Shown here: piece after piece, positions 55,410-64,000 of the stretch | Layout of the letters: every line of letters begins with the position of its first letter | Position numbering within the stretch: position 1 is the stretch's first letter | Assembly (NCBI RefSeq): GCF_000477435.1 | Contig: NC_022576.1 | Coordinates: forward strand, 930,001-994,000 | Origin: Candidatus Symbiobacter mobilis CR | GTDB taxonomy: Bacteria; Pseudomonadota; Gammaproteobacteria; Burkholderiales; Burkholderiaceae_C | Length of the DNA stretch: 64,000 bases | Reading direction: 5' to 3' | The notes under the pieces: generated by a model | Told to the model about the DNA's origin: nothing | Databases searched by the model: none | What the model saw: only the letters and a program-made list of their open reading frames with translations | Translations under genes and position numbers: made by a program

Positions 55410-57422
55410 ATGAGTCTTACCGCCTTACCTGCCCACCCGCCTGTGGCCTTTCTGGACCTGCCCCCCGTTGCCCGGGCCGGGGGCCGTATCGTCCTGCCCG
55501 GTTCCAAAAGCATTTCCAACCGCGCACTGCTGCTTGCCGCCTTCTGCGCGGGCGATACCGTCCTGACAAACGTGCTCGACAGCGACGATACGCAGGTGAT
55601 GCTCTCCGCACTGCGTGCCTTGGGTTGCACCATCAAGCAGGAAGAAACGCGCTGCATCGTCCATGGAATGGGGAATGCACCTGTCCAACGCAAGGCAGAC
55701 CTCTATCTTGGCAACGCCGGCACAGCACTGCGCCCATTGACTGCCGTGCTCGCACTAACCGGTGGGGAATACACCTTGCGCGGTGTGCCCCGGATGCACG
55801 AGCGCCCCATCGCTGACCTCGTCGACGCGCTGCGCGGCCTAGGCTGCGTCATCAAGCACCTGGGCACCCCCGGCTATCCGCCTCTGCGCATCCAAAGTCC
55901 CACACTCCGGCTGGACGCTCCCGTGCGGGTTCGTGGCGATGTCTCCAGCCAGTTCCTCACAGCCTTGCTATTGGCCTTGCCGTTGGTGGCCACGCAAGAC
56001 GTGACCATCGACGTCGAGGGAGAGCTGATTTCCCGCCCCTATGTGGCCCTCACCCTGCATTTGCTTGCGCGGTTCGGCGTGGTGGTACGGCAGGCGGGGT
56101 GGCAACGCTTCACGATTCCCGCTGGCAGCGTGTTGCGATCCCCGGGCGCCTACGCGATCGAGCCTGATGCCTCGTCCGCCAGCTACTTCATTGCACTCGG
56201 AGCCATCGCCGCCGATGCGAACGACCCCATTCGCATCGAGCATCTTGGCACGGACTCGATCCAGGGCGACCTGCGTTTCGTTGATGCAGTGCGGGCTATG
56301 GGCGCCCACGTCAGTGCGAGCCAGGACGCGCTCGCCATCCACCGGGGATTGCTGCACGGCATCGACATCGACGCCAATGACTTCCCCGACGCCGCGATGA
56401 CCTTGGCGGCCCTGGCGCTCTACGCGCAAGGGCCAACGACCTTGCGCAACATCGCCAGTTGGCGGGTCAAGGAAACGGATCGCATCACGGCCATGGCATG
56501 CGAACTACGCAAGTTGGGTGCCACGGTAGAGGAAGGCCCGGACTTTTTGCGCATCGCCCCGCCCACGTGCTGGAAAACGGCCAGCATCCATACCTACGAC
56601 GACCACCGCATGGCCATGTGCTGCGCGCTCGCCGCGTGCAACCCCGCTGCGCTGCCGGTGCGCATCGAGCAACCGGGATGCGTAGCCAAGACTTTTCCTA
56701 CGTTTTTCGATACCTGGTTTGCCGTCGCCCACAGTGCATCCAAACACATTCCCGTGCTGTGCATCGACGGCCCCACCGCATCCGGCAAGGGTACTCTCGC
56801 CGCTGCGCTGGCACGCCGCCTGGGCTACCACGTCCTTGATTCCGGCGCGTTGTACCGCATCGCTGCGCTGGCCGCAGAACGGCAAGGCCTGCGCATCGGG
56901 CCTGAAGGGGAAACGGCCATCGCCACGCTGTTGCCCCAATGCAAGATCGTCTTCGACCAAGACAAGGTGTGGCTTGATGGCGCGGACGTGACTGAAGCGA
57001 TCCGATCCGAGCGTTGCGCCATGCTGGCCTCGCAGGTTTCGGCACTTCCTGCCGTGCGCCGGGCACTGCTCGACGTGCAGCGCGCCTTCCGCACATCCCC
57101 CGGCTTGGTGGCCGATGGACGAGACATGGGCACCGTGCTTTTTCCCGATGCCCCCCTCAAAATCTTCCTCAATGCCAGCGCCGAAGAACGCGCCCGGCGC
57201 CGCCACGCCCAACTGGTTGCGCGGGGTGTATCGACTACACTTGATGATCTTTGCGCTGACCTGATGGAGCGCGACCGGCGGGATCGATCCCGCAGCGTTG
57301 CGCCCCTCGTGCCCGCTCAGGACGCCGTGTTGCTGGACAACTCCGCTCTGTCGGTCGAGGAGTCCGTGGAGCTGGTGTGGGATTGGTGGCAGCAGCGGCG
57401 GCCCTTTGGCCTGACAGGCTGA
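55410..57422 (+). CDS. aroA-cmk: Fused EPSP synthase-cytidylate kinase
   Basis: 670 residues in one frame. Residues 1-440 are 3-phosphoshikimate 1-carboxyvinyltransferase: [88 protein letters not shown] and [15 protein letters not shown]. From about 448 is a cytidylate kinase: [20 protein letters not shown] (P-loop), [36 protein letters not shown] and [20 protein letters not shown]. The fusion is known in some Burkholderiales; elsewhere the two genes are adjacent. Joins the shikimate pathway with CMP phosphorylation. A strong terminator separates it from rpsA. Confidence 0.97.
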   Translation: MSLTALPAHPPVAFLDLPPVARAGGRIVLPGSKSISNRALLLAAFCAGDTVLTNVLDSDDTQVMLSALRALGCTIKQEETRCIVHGMGNAPVQRKADLYLGNAGTALRPLTAVLALTGGEYTLRGVPRMHERPIADLVDALRGLGCVIKHLGTPGYPPLRIQSPTLRLDAPVRVRGDVSSQFLTALLLALPLVATQDVTIDVEGELISRPYVALTLHLLARFGVVVRQAGWQRFTIPAGSVLRSPGAYAIEPDASSASYFIALGAIAADANDPIRIEHLGTDSIQGDLRFVDAVRAMGAHVSASQDALAIHRGLLHGIDIDANDFPDAAMTLAALALYAQGPTTLRNIASWRVKETDRITAMACELRKLGATVEEGPDFLRIAPPTCWKTASIHTYDDHRMAMCCALAACNPAALPVRIEQPGCVAKTFPTFFDTWFAVAHSASKHIPVLCIDGPTASGKGTLAAALARRLGYHVLDSGALYRIAALAAERQGLRIGPEGETAIATLLPQCKIVFDQDKVWLDGADVTEAIRSERCAMLASQVSALPAVRRALLDVQRAFRTSPGLVADGRDMGTVLFPDAPLKIFLNASAEERARRRHAQLVARGVSTTLDDLCADLMERDRRDRSRSVAPLVPAQDAVLLDNSALSVEESVELVWDWWQQRRPFGLTG

Positions 57423-57542
57423 CTCTGGGTTCTCCCCTCGCTTTTCACCGCTATTCCCCCGCTTTTTCCCCTTCTCTCCCGCTCCGCTGCGTCCGTTCCG
57501 TGTCCCTGCCCGGGCACTACCGGTTTGCCACGAAGAGTCGTT

Positions 57543-57584
57543 CCTCGCCGTAACGCTGACCCAGCGTTGGCGAGGTGTTTTTTT
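57543..57584 (+). terminator. Rho-independent terminator between aroA-cmk and rpsA
   Basis: CCTCGCC/GGCGAGG with inner AACGCT/AGCGTT and a 5-base loop forms a 13-pair stem with one small bulge, followed by GTTTTTTTG. It lies 120 bases past the aroA-cmk stop and 58 before rpsA. It may end the upstream operon or attenuate rpsA. Confidence 0.88.
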
Positions 57585-57641
57585 GTCCCTTTCACGGCTT
57601 GTCCGTGTACCCTATCCACGACGGTTTTTTCCGTACTTCCC

Positions 57642-59333
57642 ATGTCAGAGTCAGAGTCTTTTGCCGATCTGTTCAACGAATCCCTCCAGCACACGGAGAT
57701 GCGCCCCGGTGAGGTCATCACCGCAGAAGTGCTCCGCGTCGAACACAACTTCGTCGTGGTCAATGCCGGCCTCAAGTCCGAAGCCTATATCCCCATCGAA
57801 GAGTTCAAGAACGACCATGGAGAGGTCGAGGTACAGGGCGGCGACTTCGTCTCCGTCGCCATCGGCTCGGTCGAGAACGGCTACGGCGACACCATCCTGA
57901 GCCGCGACACCGCCAAGCGTCTGGCATCGTGGATGAGCCTTGAACGTGCGCTCGAGTCCGGGGAATTCGTCACCGGCACGACGACGAACAAAGTTAAGGG
58001 CGGCCTCAAGGTCATGGTCAACGGCATCCTGGCTTTCCTGCCTGGTTCCCTGGTTGATACCCGCCCGACCAAAGACCTCACTCCCTTCGAAAACAAGACG
58101 ATGGAGTTCAAGGTCATCAAGCTCGACCGCAAGCGCAACAACGTCGTGTTGAGCCGTCGCGCTGTCATCGAGGCATCGATGGGCGAAGAACGCACCAAAC
58201 TGATGAGCACGCTCAAGGAAGGAGCCATCGTCCAGGGCGTCGTCAAGAACATCACCGAATACGGCGCCTTCGTCGACCTTGGCGGCATCGACGGCCTGCT
58301 CCACATCACTGACATGGCGTGGCGCCGCGTGCGGCACCCCACCGAAGTCGTGCAGGCGGGGCAGGAAATCACGGCCAAGGTGCTCAAGTTCGACACCGAA
58401 AAGAACCGTGTCTCGCTGGGGATCAAGCAGATGGGCGACGACCCCTGGCTCGGCGTCAGCCGCCGTTACCCCTCCGGCACGCGCATGTTCGGGCGGGTCA
58501 CCAACATCGCCGAATACGGCGCCTTCGTGGAAATCGAGCCTGGCATCGAAGGCCTCGTCCACGTGTCCGAAATGGACTGGACGAACAAGAACGTCGCTCC
58601 GGCCAAGGTGGTCAACATGGGGGACGAAGTCGAAGTGATGGTGCTGGACATCGACGAAGACAAGCGCCGCATCAGCCTGGGAATGAAACAATGCCGCGCC
58701 AACCCTTGGCAAGAATTCGCCCAGAACACCAAGCGTGGCGATCGTGTCAAAGGCCCGATCAAATCGATCACCGACTTCGGCATCTTCGTGGGGCTGGCTG
58801 CTGGTATCGACGGGCTGGTGCATCTGTCCGATCTATCTTGGACGGAATCCGGCGAAAACTGCGTGCGCGAATTCAAGAAGGGCCAGGAAGTCGAAGCCGT
58901 GGTGCTCGGCGTGGATATCGAGCGCGAACGCATTTCGCTGGGGATCAAACAGCTTGACGCCGATCCCTTCACCACCTTCGCTTCTGTGCAAGAAAAGGGT
59001 TCCGTGGTGACCGGCAAGGTCAAGACTGTCGACGTCAAGGGCGCCGAAGTCGTTCTAGGCCCGGAGGTCATTGCGTACTTGCGCGCTTCCGAAATCTCCC
59101 GCGACCGTGTGGAAGATGCCCGGACCGTGCTCAAGGAAGGCGACGAAGTCACCGCTGTCGTCCTCAACATCGACCGCAAGGCCCGCAGCATCCAAATCTC
59201 GATCAAGGCTAAGGATGTCGCCGACCAGAGCGAAGCGATGGCTACCTTGCAGCAGCAAGCTTCCCGCGAGAACGCAGGGACGACGAACCTTGGCGCGTTG
59301 TTGCGTGCCAAACTCGACAACCTGGAGTCCTAA
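57642..59333 (+). CDS. rpsA: 30S ribosomal protein S1
   Basis: 563 residues from ATG at 57642 ([16 protein letters not shown]); the frame is open back to 57525 but across the terminator. Six S1 RNA-binding domains: [40 protein letters not shown], then four repeats with the pattern G.V..I..YGAFV.L..GI.GL.H.S (for example [20 protein letters not shown] and [20 protein letters not shown]). Unwinds and delivers mRNA to the 30S subunit. ihfB lies downstream, the usual order. Confidence 0.98.
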   Translation: MSESESFADLFNESLQHTEMRPGEVITAEVLRVEHNFVVVNAGLKSEAYIPIEEFKNDHGEVEVQGGDFVSVAIGSVENGYGDTILSRDTAKRLASWMSLERALESGEFVTGTTTNKVKGGLKVMVNGILAFLPGSLVDTRPTKDLTPFENKTMEFKVIKLDRKRNNVVLSRRAVIEASMGEERTKLMSTLKEGAIVQGVVKNITEYGAFVDLGGIDGLLHITDMAWRRVRHPTEVVQAGQEITAKVLKFDTEKNRVSLGIKQMGDDPWLGVSRRYPSGTRMFGRVTNIAEYGAFVEIEPGIEGLVHVSEMDWTNKNVAPAKVVNMGDEVEVMVLDIDEDKRRISLGMKQCRANPWQEFAQNTKRGDRVKGPIKSITDFGIFVGLAAGIDGLVHLSDLSWTESGENCVREFKKGQEVEAVVLGVDIERERISLGIKQLDADPFTTFASVQEKGSVVTGKVKTVDVKGAEVVLGPEVIAYLRASEISRDRVEDARTVLKEGDEVTAVVLNIDRKARSIQISIKAKDVADQSEAMATLQQQASRENAGTTNLGALLRAKLDNLES

Positions 59334-59478
59334 AGACTTCTGGTTCCGGTGCAGGCCCTGCCTTGCGTTCCCCCCGGGAACCACGGCAGGCGCCCCGGTT
59401 TGACACCCACGATATTTCCGTATCCACCATACTGCCGCATTCCTGCGAACGCTGTGTGGCTTCCCGGAAAGGTGTTTT

Positions 59479-59799
59479 ATGACACGGTCTGATCTGATCG
59501 CAGAAATGTCGGCCCAATTTGGTTCCCTGACCCAAAACGATGCCGAATACGTCGTTCTGGCCATCTTGGACATGATGACCAGCGCCTTTGTACACGGACA
59601 ACGCATCGAAATACGCGGATTCGGCAGCTTTTCCCTACGCTCCCGCGCATCCCGGGTCGGTCGCAACCCCCGCAATGGCGACAAGGTGGAAGTTCCCCCC
59701 AAGCGGGTGTTGCACTTCAAGCCTGGCAAAACGATGCGACTTTCCGTCAACGATGGCGTCGATACCGCCGTCGCCGAGCCATCGCATTTCGAGGGCTGA
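59479..59799 (+). CDS. ihfB: Integration host factor subunit beta
   Basis: 106 residues. HU/IHF fold: TRSDLIAEMSAQFGSLTQND, VLAILDMMTSAFVHGQRIEI, RGFGSFSLRSRASRVGRNPR with the DNA-minor-groove RNP loop and NGDKVEVPPKRVLHFKPGK. The start has GGAAAGG 6 bases upstream. Bends DNA with IhfA. A short Ala/Glu tail extends beyond the fold. Confidence 0.97.
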   Translation: MTRSDLIAEMSAQFGSLTQNDAEYVVLAILDMMTSAFVHGQRIEIRGFGSFSLRSRASRVGRNPRNGDKVEVPPKRVLHFKPGKTMRLSVNDGVDTAVAEPSHFEG

Positions 59800-59850
59800 T
59801 GGTTGATGGTTGAGGTTTTTCCCTGCATCCTTTGAGGAACCCTGGCACCG

Positions 59851-60171
59851 ATGAAACTGCTGCAATTCCTGGTGCGGTGGACGCTGCGGTGCGCAGTGTT
59901 TTTCGTGCTGTTTGCCTTTGCGCTGAACAACAACGATCCCGTCGACGTCCACTTTTTCTTTGGAACATCGTGGAGCGCATCGCTCGCGTTGATCGTACTC
60001 ATCGCGTTCACCGGTGGGGTCGTCGTCGGGGTGCTGGGCATGCTCCCCTGGTGGTGGCGCCACCGACAGTTGCAAAGCCCTGCGCCGGTTCCACCGCGAG
60101 ACACGGCTGCGGCCCCGGCGGCTGCGCCGTCCCCCAGTTCCCTCCCCGATTCCTATCTCGATGGAGTTTGA
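59851..60171 (+). CDS. lapA: Lipopolysaccharide assembly protein A (DUF1049)
   Basis: 106 residues. Two membrane spans, FLVRWTLRCAVFFVLFAFAL (residues 5-24) and SLALIVLIAFTGGVVVGVLG (about 44-63), separated by NNNDPVDVHFFFGTSW, the DUF1049 signature. A Pro/Ala-rich cytoplasmic tail follows. Helps LapB control LpxC and LPS amounts in other bacteria. Its last 11 bases overlap lapB. Confidence 0.92.
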   Translation: MKLLQFLVRWTLRCAVFFVLFAFALNNNDPVDVHFFFGTSWSASLALIVLIAFTGGVVVGVLGMLPWWWRHRQLQSPAPVPPRDTAAAPAAAPSPSSLPDSYLDGV

Positions 60172-61312
60172 CTGGAGCTGGGCCTTGTGGGCCTTGCCCG
60201 TCGCGTTCATGCTGGGGTGGTTCGCCTCCCGCATCGACTTGCGCCAGGCACGATGGGAGTCCGCACAGGCTCCCCGGGCGTACTTTGCGGGCCTGCGCCA
60301 CCTGCTCAACGAAGAGCACGACCAGGCCATTGATGCCTTCATCGAAGCCGTGCAGCAAGACCCCGACACGTCCGAGCTGCATTTCGCGCTGGGGAATCTT
60401 TTCCGCAGACGCGGAGAGTTCGACCGTGCCGTGCGCGTGCATGAACACCTGCTCTCCCGCGCCGACCTGAGCGACGGCGACCGCTGCCAAGCACAGTACG
60501 CATTGGCGCTGGATTACATCCACGCTGGCCTGCTCGACCATGCCGAAGCCGCGCTACTGCCCTTGCAAGGCACTGCGATGGCAGCCCAGGCACAGCTTGC
60601 GCTGCTCAGCAATTACGAGCGCGCCCGGGACTGGGGCCGAGCCATGGACGTTGCACAGCAACTCCACGGCACCGGCGACGGCGACTTCAGCGGCCGCATG
60701 GCGCACTACGCCTGCGAACAAGCCCAACAAGCCCTTGCCCTGGACGACACCAAGACAGCCCAGGAACACTGGGTCCACGCCATCCGCCTGTGTAGCCACA
60801 ACGCCCGCCCGCGCCTAGCGCTGGCGCAGTGGCTCGCTTCGACGGGGAAGGAGGAAGCCGCTTGGCAAACCTTGTGCGATGCGCTGACGGCCTGTCAAGC
60901 CTCGGAATCGCTGATCGCACTGCCCTTGGCACAGGCTGCAATCCGCTGCGACAACGTGGAAGCCTCGCTCGACCTGCTGCGCTCCACGTACCAAAGCCGC
61001 CCCTCGATCGACATCCTGGAGGCCCTCGTCCAGCTTGGTACCCATGCGCAAGACGGCACAGCGCAACGTTGGTATCTGCGCCATCTTGAGCAAGAGCCTT
61101 CGCTCATTGCCGCGTCACGGTGGCTGGAACGGCAGGATTTCGCCCCGCCGGAGCCGCGCGCCCTCGTCCTGCGGGCGCTGGATCATGCAGCACGTCCCTT
61201 GTTGCGGTACCGCTGCGCCGCATGCGGCTTCGAACTCACCCAACACTTTTGGCAATGCCCTGGCTGCCTGGGGTGGGAAACCTTCCCCCCGCGCCGGGTC
61301 GAAGAACTATGA
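60161..61312 (+). CDS. lapB: Lipopolysaccharide assembly protein B (TPR + rubredoxin-like zinc domain)
   Basis: 383 residues from ATG at 60161 (MEFDWSWALWALPVAFMLGW), a N-terminal membrane anchor. Then TPR-type helices (ARWESAQAPRAYFAGLRHLL, NEEHDQAIDAFIEAVQQDPD, FALGNLFRRRGEFDRAVRVH). The C-terminus has a four-cysteine rubredoxin-like site: YRCAACGFELTQHFWQCPGC. This is the LapB (YciM) layout; LapB directs FtsH to degrade LpxC. The stop overlaps the hldE start by 4 bases. Confidence 0.95.
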   Translation: MEFDWSWALWALPVAFMLGWFASRIDLRQARWESAQAPRAYFAGLRHLLNEEHDQAIDAFIEAVQQDPDTSELHFALGNLFRRRGEFDRAVRVHEHLLSRADLSDGDRCQAQYALALDYIHAGLLDHAEAALLPLQGTAMAAQAQLALLSNYERARDWGRAMDVAQQLHGTGDGDFSGRMAHYACEQAQQALALDDTKTAQEHWVHAIRLCSHNARPRLALAQWLASTGKEEAAWQTLCDALTACQASESLIALPLAQAAIRCDNVEASLDLLRSTYQSRPSIDILEALVQLGTHAQDGTAQRWYLRHLEQEPSLIAASRWLERQDFAPPEPRALVLRALDHAARPLLRYRCAACGFELTQHFWQCPGCLGWETFPPRRVEEL

Positions 61313-62238
61313 ACCTGACCAAGGACAGACTTTCCCAGGCCCGGGTACTCGTCGTCGGCGACGTGATGCTCGACCGCTACTGGTATGGCGATGTCGATCG
61401 CATCAGCCCCGAAGCGCCGGTACCTGTGGTACGCATCCAGCGCGAGGAAGACCGGAACGGCGGCGCGGCCAACGTGGCAGCCAACCTCGCTGCGCTGGGC
61501 GTACGCACCACCTTGCTCTCGGTGGTAGGGGAAGACGACGCAGCGCGTAGCCTCGAAGCCCTGCTGGAACGTGCAGGGATTCGCCCTCACCTCGCCCGCG
61601 ATCCTTCGCTCAAAACTACCGTCAAACTCCGGGTGATTGGACGGCACCAGCAGCTCGTCCGCGTCGACTTTGAAAACACCCCGCAACGGGAAGTGCTGGC
61701 ATCCCAAACTGCCGCCTTCGCGGAATTGCTGCCTACGCACGATGCCGTGCTCTTTTCCGACTACGGCAAGGGGGGGCTGGGCCATATTGCCGACATGATC
61801 GCGCACGCAACCCGTTGGGGGCTGCCCGTGCTGGTCGATCCCAAGGGCTGCGACTATTCGCGCTACGCCGGGGCCACGCTCATCACCCCAAACCGCTTGG
61901 AGCTGCAACAGGTCATCGGCGCTTGGGGCAGCGAAGCACAGCTTCAGGAATGGGTGCAGACGCTGCGCACGCGCCTGGGCGTTGCAGCCATCCTGCTGAC
62001 CCGTAGCGAAGAGGGCATGACCCTCTTTGACGAAACAGGCCCCTACAGCGTCGCCACGCAAGCCCGCGAGGTGTTCGACGTAACCGGAGCGGGCGACACC
62101 GTCATCGCCACCATGGCTGCCCTGGTCGCCGCCGGGCAGTCGCTGCGCGACGCAGTGCCCCTGGCCAATCGCGCCGGCGGGCTGGTCGTCGAAAAATTCG
62201 GCACCGCCACCATCACTTACGAGGAGTTGTTCGCATGA
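61309..62238 (+). CDS. hldE: D-glycero-beta-D-manno-heptose-7-phosphate kinase (HldE kinase domain, RfaE1)
   Basis: 309 residues from ATG at 61309. PfkB/ribokinase family: [51 protein letters not shown], and the C-terminal [20 protein letters not shown] with catalytic Asp. It is only the kinase half; the nucleotidyltransferase half present in E. coli HldE is missing, so a separate rfaE2-like protein should exist elsewhere. Overlaps hldD by 4 bases. Part of the ADP-heptose route for LPS core. Confidence 0.96.
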   Translation: MNLTKDRLSQARVLVVGDVMLDRYWYGDVDRISPEAPVPVVRIQREEDRNGGAANVAANLAALGVRTTLLSVVGEDDAARSLEALLERAGIRPHLARDPSLKTTVKLRVIGRHQQLVRVDFENTPQREVLASQTAAFAELLPTHDAVLFSDYGKGGLGHIADMIAHATRWGLPVLVDPKGCDYSRYAGATLITPNRLELQQVIGAWGSEAQLQEWVQTLRTRLGVAAILLTRSEEGMTLFDETGPYSVATQAREVFDVTGAGDTVIATMAALVAAGQSLRDAVPLANRAGGLVVEKFGTATITYEELFA

Positions 62239-63254
62239 CCCGCATCGTCGTCACCGGCGCAGCCGGATTCATCGGTAGCAATCTGATTCAAGGGCTGAAC
62301 GCACGCGGCTTCACGGACATCCTGGCCGTCGACGACCTCACCGAAGGCGACAAATTCCGCAATCTGGTCGATGCCCAGATCACGGACTACATCGACGCCG
62401 ATGTGTTCTACCCGGAATTTGCCGCAGGCTCCTACGGGCAGATTGAAACCATCTTCCACCAAGGTGCATGCAGCAACACGATGGAGACCGATGGCAAGTA
62501 CATGATGCACAACAACTTCACCACCTCGGTCAAGTTGTACCAGGCTTGCCAGAAGCGGGGGGCGCGGCTGATCTACGCATCGAGCGCAGCCACCTACGGG
62601 GCGAGCACCGGGTTCCGGGAAGAGCCTGCTTGCGAACGCCCCCTCAACGTCTATGGCTACTCCAAGCTGCTACTCGACCAGCGTATGCGCCGCGAATGCG
62701 GGCTGGCTTTTGAACGCGCCTTTTCGGGCCGCGTGATGCAGGTCGTGGGGCTGCGCTACTTCAACGTCTACGGCCCCCGCGAACAACACAAGGGCCGCAT
62801 GGCCAGCGTCGCATTCCACCAGTACAAGGAATTCCTGCGAGACGGCAAGGTGCGGCTCTTTGGCGAATATGGAGGCTACGGCCCTGGGGAACAACGGCGC
62901 GACTTCGTTTACGTCGACGATGTCGTCGCGGTCAACCTTTGGTTTTTTGACCACCCAGCCGTCTCCGGCATCTACAACGTCGGCACCGGCAAGGCCCAAC
63001 CTTTCAACGACCTGGCCTACGCAGTCGTTAACGCGATGCGGTCTGCGCAAGGGCTGTCAACGCTCAGCCTCGACGCAATGACGCTACAGGGGTTGATCCA
63101 GTACATCGCGATTCCCGAGGCCTTGCACGGCAAATACCAGTGCCATACCGAGGCCGATCTGACCCAATTGCGTTCTACGGGTTGCATGCACGACTTTGCC
63201 GATGTCCATACAGGCGTCTCTCGTTATGTGGCTTGGATGCTGCAACACGGCTGA
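62235..63254 (+). CDS. hldD: ADP-L-glycero-D-manno-heptose-6-epimerase
   Basis: 339 residues. Extended [23 protein letters not shown] (NADP Rossmann loop), [52 protein letters not shown], and the catalytic [12 protein letters not shown] (YxxxK). [20 protein letters not shown] is typical. Epimerises ADP-heptose at C6 for LPS. The stop is followed by a C-rich gap before the comEA-like gene. Confidence 0.97.
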   Translation: MTRIVVTGAAGFIGSNLIQGLNARGFTDILAVDDLTEGDKFRNLVDAQITDYIDADVFYPEFAAGSYGQIETIFHQGACSNTMETDGKYMMHNNFTTSVKLYQACQKRGARLIYASSAATYGASTGFREEPACERPLNVYGYSKLLLDQRMRRECGLAFERAFSGRVMQVVGLRYFNVYGPREQHKGRMASVAFHQYKEFLRDGKVRLFGEYGGYGPGEQRRDFVYVDDVVAVNLWFFDHPAVSGIYNVGTGKAQPFNDLAYAVVNAMRSAQGLSTLSLDAMTLQGLIQYIAIPEALHGKYQCHTEADLTQLRSTGCMHDFADVHTGVSRYVAWMLQHG

Positions 63255-63331
63255 ACCGCTCCCCCATTCCCTCCTCCTTGCACCCCCTCTTGTATTTCCC
63301 CTTGTATTTCCACCCCCCTAGGAGCTTTGCC

Positions 63332-63637
63332 ATGATGGCGCGCAACACCTTCTTTCTTCTCTCCAGTTCCCTGGTCTGCGCAGTGTGCTTTGCCGGCCTC
63401 GACATCAACAAGGCTTCCGAGGCCGAGCTCGACAGCATCAAGGGCATCGGCCCCGGCACATCCAGCAAGATCCTGGCCGAACGCAGCAAAGCCCCGTTTC
63501 GGGACTGGGCAGACCTGATCGACCGCGTGCAAGGCATCGCACAAATCAAGGCAGCACGTTTTTCTGCGGAGGGCATCACCGTCAACGGGGTGCCCTACTA
63601 CGCAACGCCCCCATCGCCAATGGCCAGCCAGCCCTGA
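63332..63637 (+). CDS. ComEA-like helix-hairpin-helix DNA-binding protein
   Basis: 101 residues from ATG at 63332, with AGGAG 7 bases upstream. A signal peptide or membrane anchor (FFLLSSSLVCAVCFAG) is followed by a double helix-hairpin-helix: DINKASEAELDSIKGIGPGT, SSKILAERSKAPFRDWADLI. The DINKA...L..I.GIG pattern is the ComEA type used for DNA uptake into the periplasm, but short proteins of this kind are widespread and the role in this organism is open. Confidence 0.88.
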   Translation: MMARNTFFLLSSSLVCAVCFAGLDINKASEAELDSIKGIGPGTSSKILAERSKAPFRDWADLIDRVQGIAQIKAARFSAEGITVNGVPYYATPPSPMASQP

Positions 63638-63680
63638 ACTCCAGCCTATGCGCTGGTTGTCTGTCCTGCACAATGGGTTT

Positions 63681-63705
63681 ATACTTGACCAAAATAGTCA
63701 GCTTT
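63681..63705 (+). promoter_or_regulatory. IscR type-1 binding site and promoter of iscR
   Basis: ATACTTGACCAAAATAGTCA followed by GCTTT fits the type-1 IscR consensus ATASYYGACTRWWWYAGTCR with one clear mismatch (C for T) in the first arm. TTGACC inside it can serve as a -35 box with CATAAT or TAATCC 15-17 bases later. The ATG of iscR is 27 bases further, so [2Fe-2S]-IscR binding would block its own transcription. Confidence 0.82.
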
Positions 63706-63731
63706 CATAATCCAGCCTGAGGTTTCGCCAA

Positions 63732-64000
63732 ATGCGTTTGAGTTCTCGGGGCCGCTTTGCCGTCACTGCAATGGTCGATCTGGGCTTGCGCTGGGGCGAG
63801 GGGCCTGTGTCGGTATCGGCTATCAGCGAACGACAGCTCATCCCTCTGCCGTTTTTGGTACAGCTTCTCCATCGGCTGCGCAAGGCTGCGCTCGTCGAAT
63901 CAGTACGCGGTGCCAAAGGGGGGTTTCAACTGGCGCGTTCCCCGGCAGAAGTGTCCGTTGCTGCGGTATTGCTTGCCGTAGAGGAGCCCCTGGATGCCAC
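63732..64000 (+). CDS. iscR: Iron-sulfur cluster regulator IscR, N-terminal part
   Basis: 89 residues are visible before the window ends. MRLSSRGRFAVTAMVDLGLR is the Rrf2-family start, followed by VSVSAISERQLIPLPFLVQL, LHRLRKAALVESVRGAKGGF (winged helix) and VAAVLLAVEEPLDAT, the last matching the DEP(I/L)DAT segment just before the cluster-binding cysteines of IscR. Those cysteines are outside the window. The upstream site supports IscR over other Rrf2 proteins. It would be followed by iscS/iscU if the isc operon is intact. Confidence 0.9.
   Translation, partial: MRLSSRGRFAVTAMVDLGLRWGEGPVSVSAISERQLIPLPFLVQLLHRLRKAALVESVRGAKGGFQLARSPAEVSVAAVLLAVEEPLDA

Noticed and set aside
59340..59400. Terminator after rpsA (CTGCC/GGCAG with TTCCC/GGGAA)
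   Set aside because: The stems are short with large internal loops and no T-run follows on the plus strand.

Overview
The window reads as a betaproteobacterial chromosome, most likely Burkholderiales of the Comamonadaceae type. The basis is gene content and order: a complete mraZ-to-ftsZ division and cell-wall cluster without murB, the block ompA-gyrA-serC-pheA-tyrA-aroA/cmk-rpsA-ihfB-lapAB-hldE-hldD, glnA with ntrBC, and dispersed repeats of a kind I associate with that family. The species is not certain. GC looks high throughout except for an AT-rich patch around 35.5-36.1 kb.

Region 1 (1 to about 11.3 kb) is an accessory island with every gene on the minus strand. In transcription order it holds a ribbon-helix-helix (RHH) protein with no clear start, a large DUF499 ATPase, a DUF3780 protein, a VapB/VapC pair, a DUF1156 DNA methyltransferase, a UPF0175/DUF3368 antitoxin-toxin pair, and a phospholipase-D-like/SNF2 helicase that runs off the left edge. 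DUF499 + DUF3780 + DUF1156 + helicase is a helicase-methylase-ATPase type anti-phage system. The two toxin-antitoxin modules sit inside the operon next to dispersed repeats. The island abuts the 3' end of a tRNA-Pro(CGG) gene, a classic integration position.

Region 2 (11.4-17.3 kb) is housekeeping: ispB, then the dnaX-ybaB-recR operon. dnaX has an A10 slippage site that would give both gamma and tau. hemE and a small conserved-looking protein follow.

Region 3 (17.3-35.3 kb) is the dcw cluster on the minus strand, mraZ-rsmH-ftsL-ftsI-murE-murF-mraY-murD-ftsW-murG-murC-ddl-ftsQ-ftsA-ftsZ. Many junctions overlap by 4 bases (ATGA). Upstream of mraZ are four GTGG repeats at an exact 10-base period, the expected MraZ operator.

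Region 4 (35.3-49 kb): an AT-rich intergenic stretch with 11-base repeats, a group-III phosphofructokinase, an exonuclease III family protein, ntrC-ntrB, a secreted DUF4124 protein, and glnA with a sigma-54 promoter and an upstream NtrC palindrome. Then come a MoaB/CinA-domain protein, an EI24 membrane protein, ackA with a MaoC-phosphotransacetylase fusion (acetyl-phosphate metabolism), two adjacent MITE-like elements, and an OmpA-family lipoprotein-like or periplasmic protein.

Region 5 (49-64 kb, plus strand): gyrA, serC, pheA, tyrA, an aroA-cmk fusion, rpsA, ihfB, lapA, lapB, hldE (kinase domain only), hldD, a ComEA-like helix-hairpin-helix protein, and the start of iscR behind an IscR-type autoregulatory site. 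These link aromatic amino acid synthesis, translation, nucleoid structure and LPS assembly.
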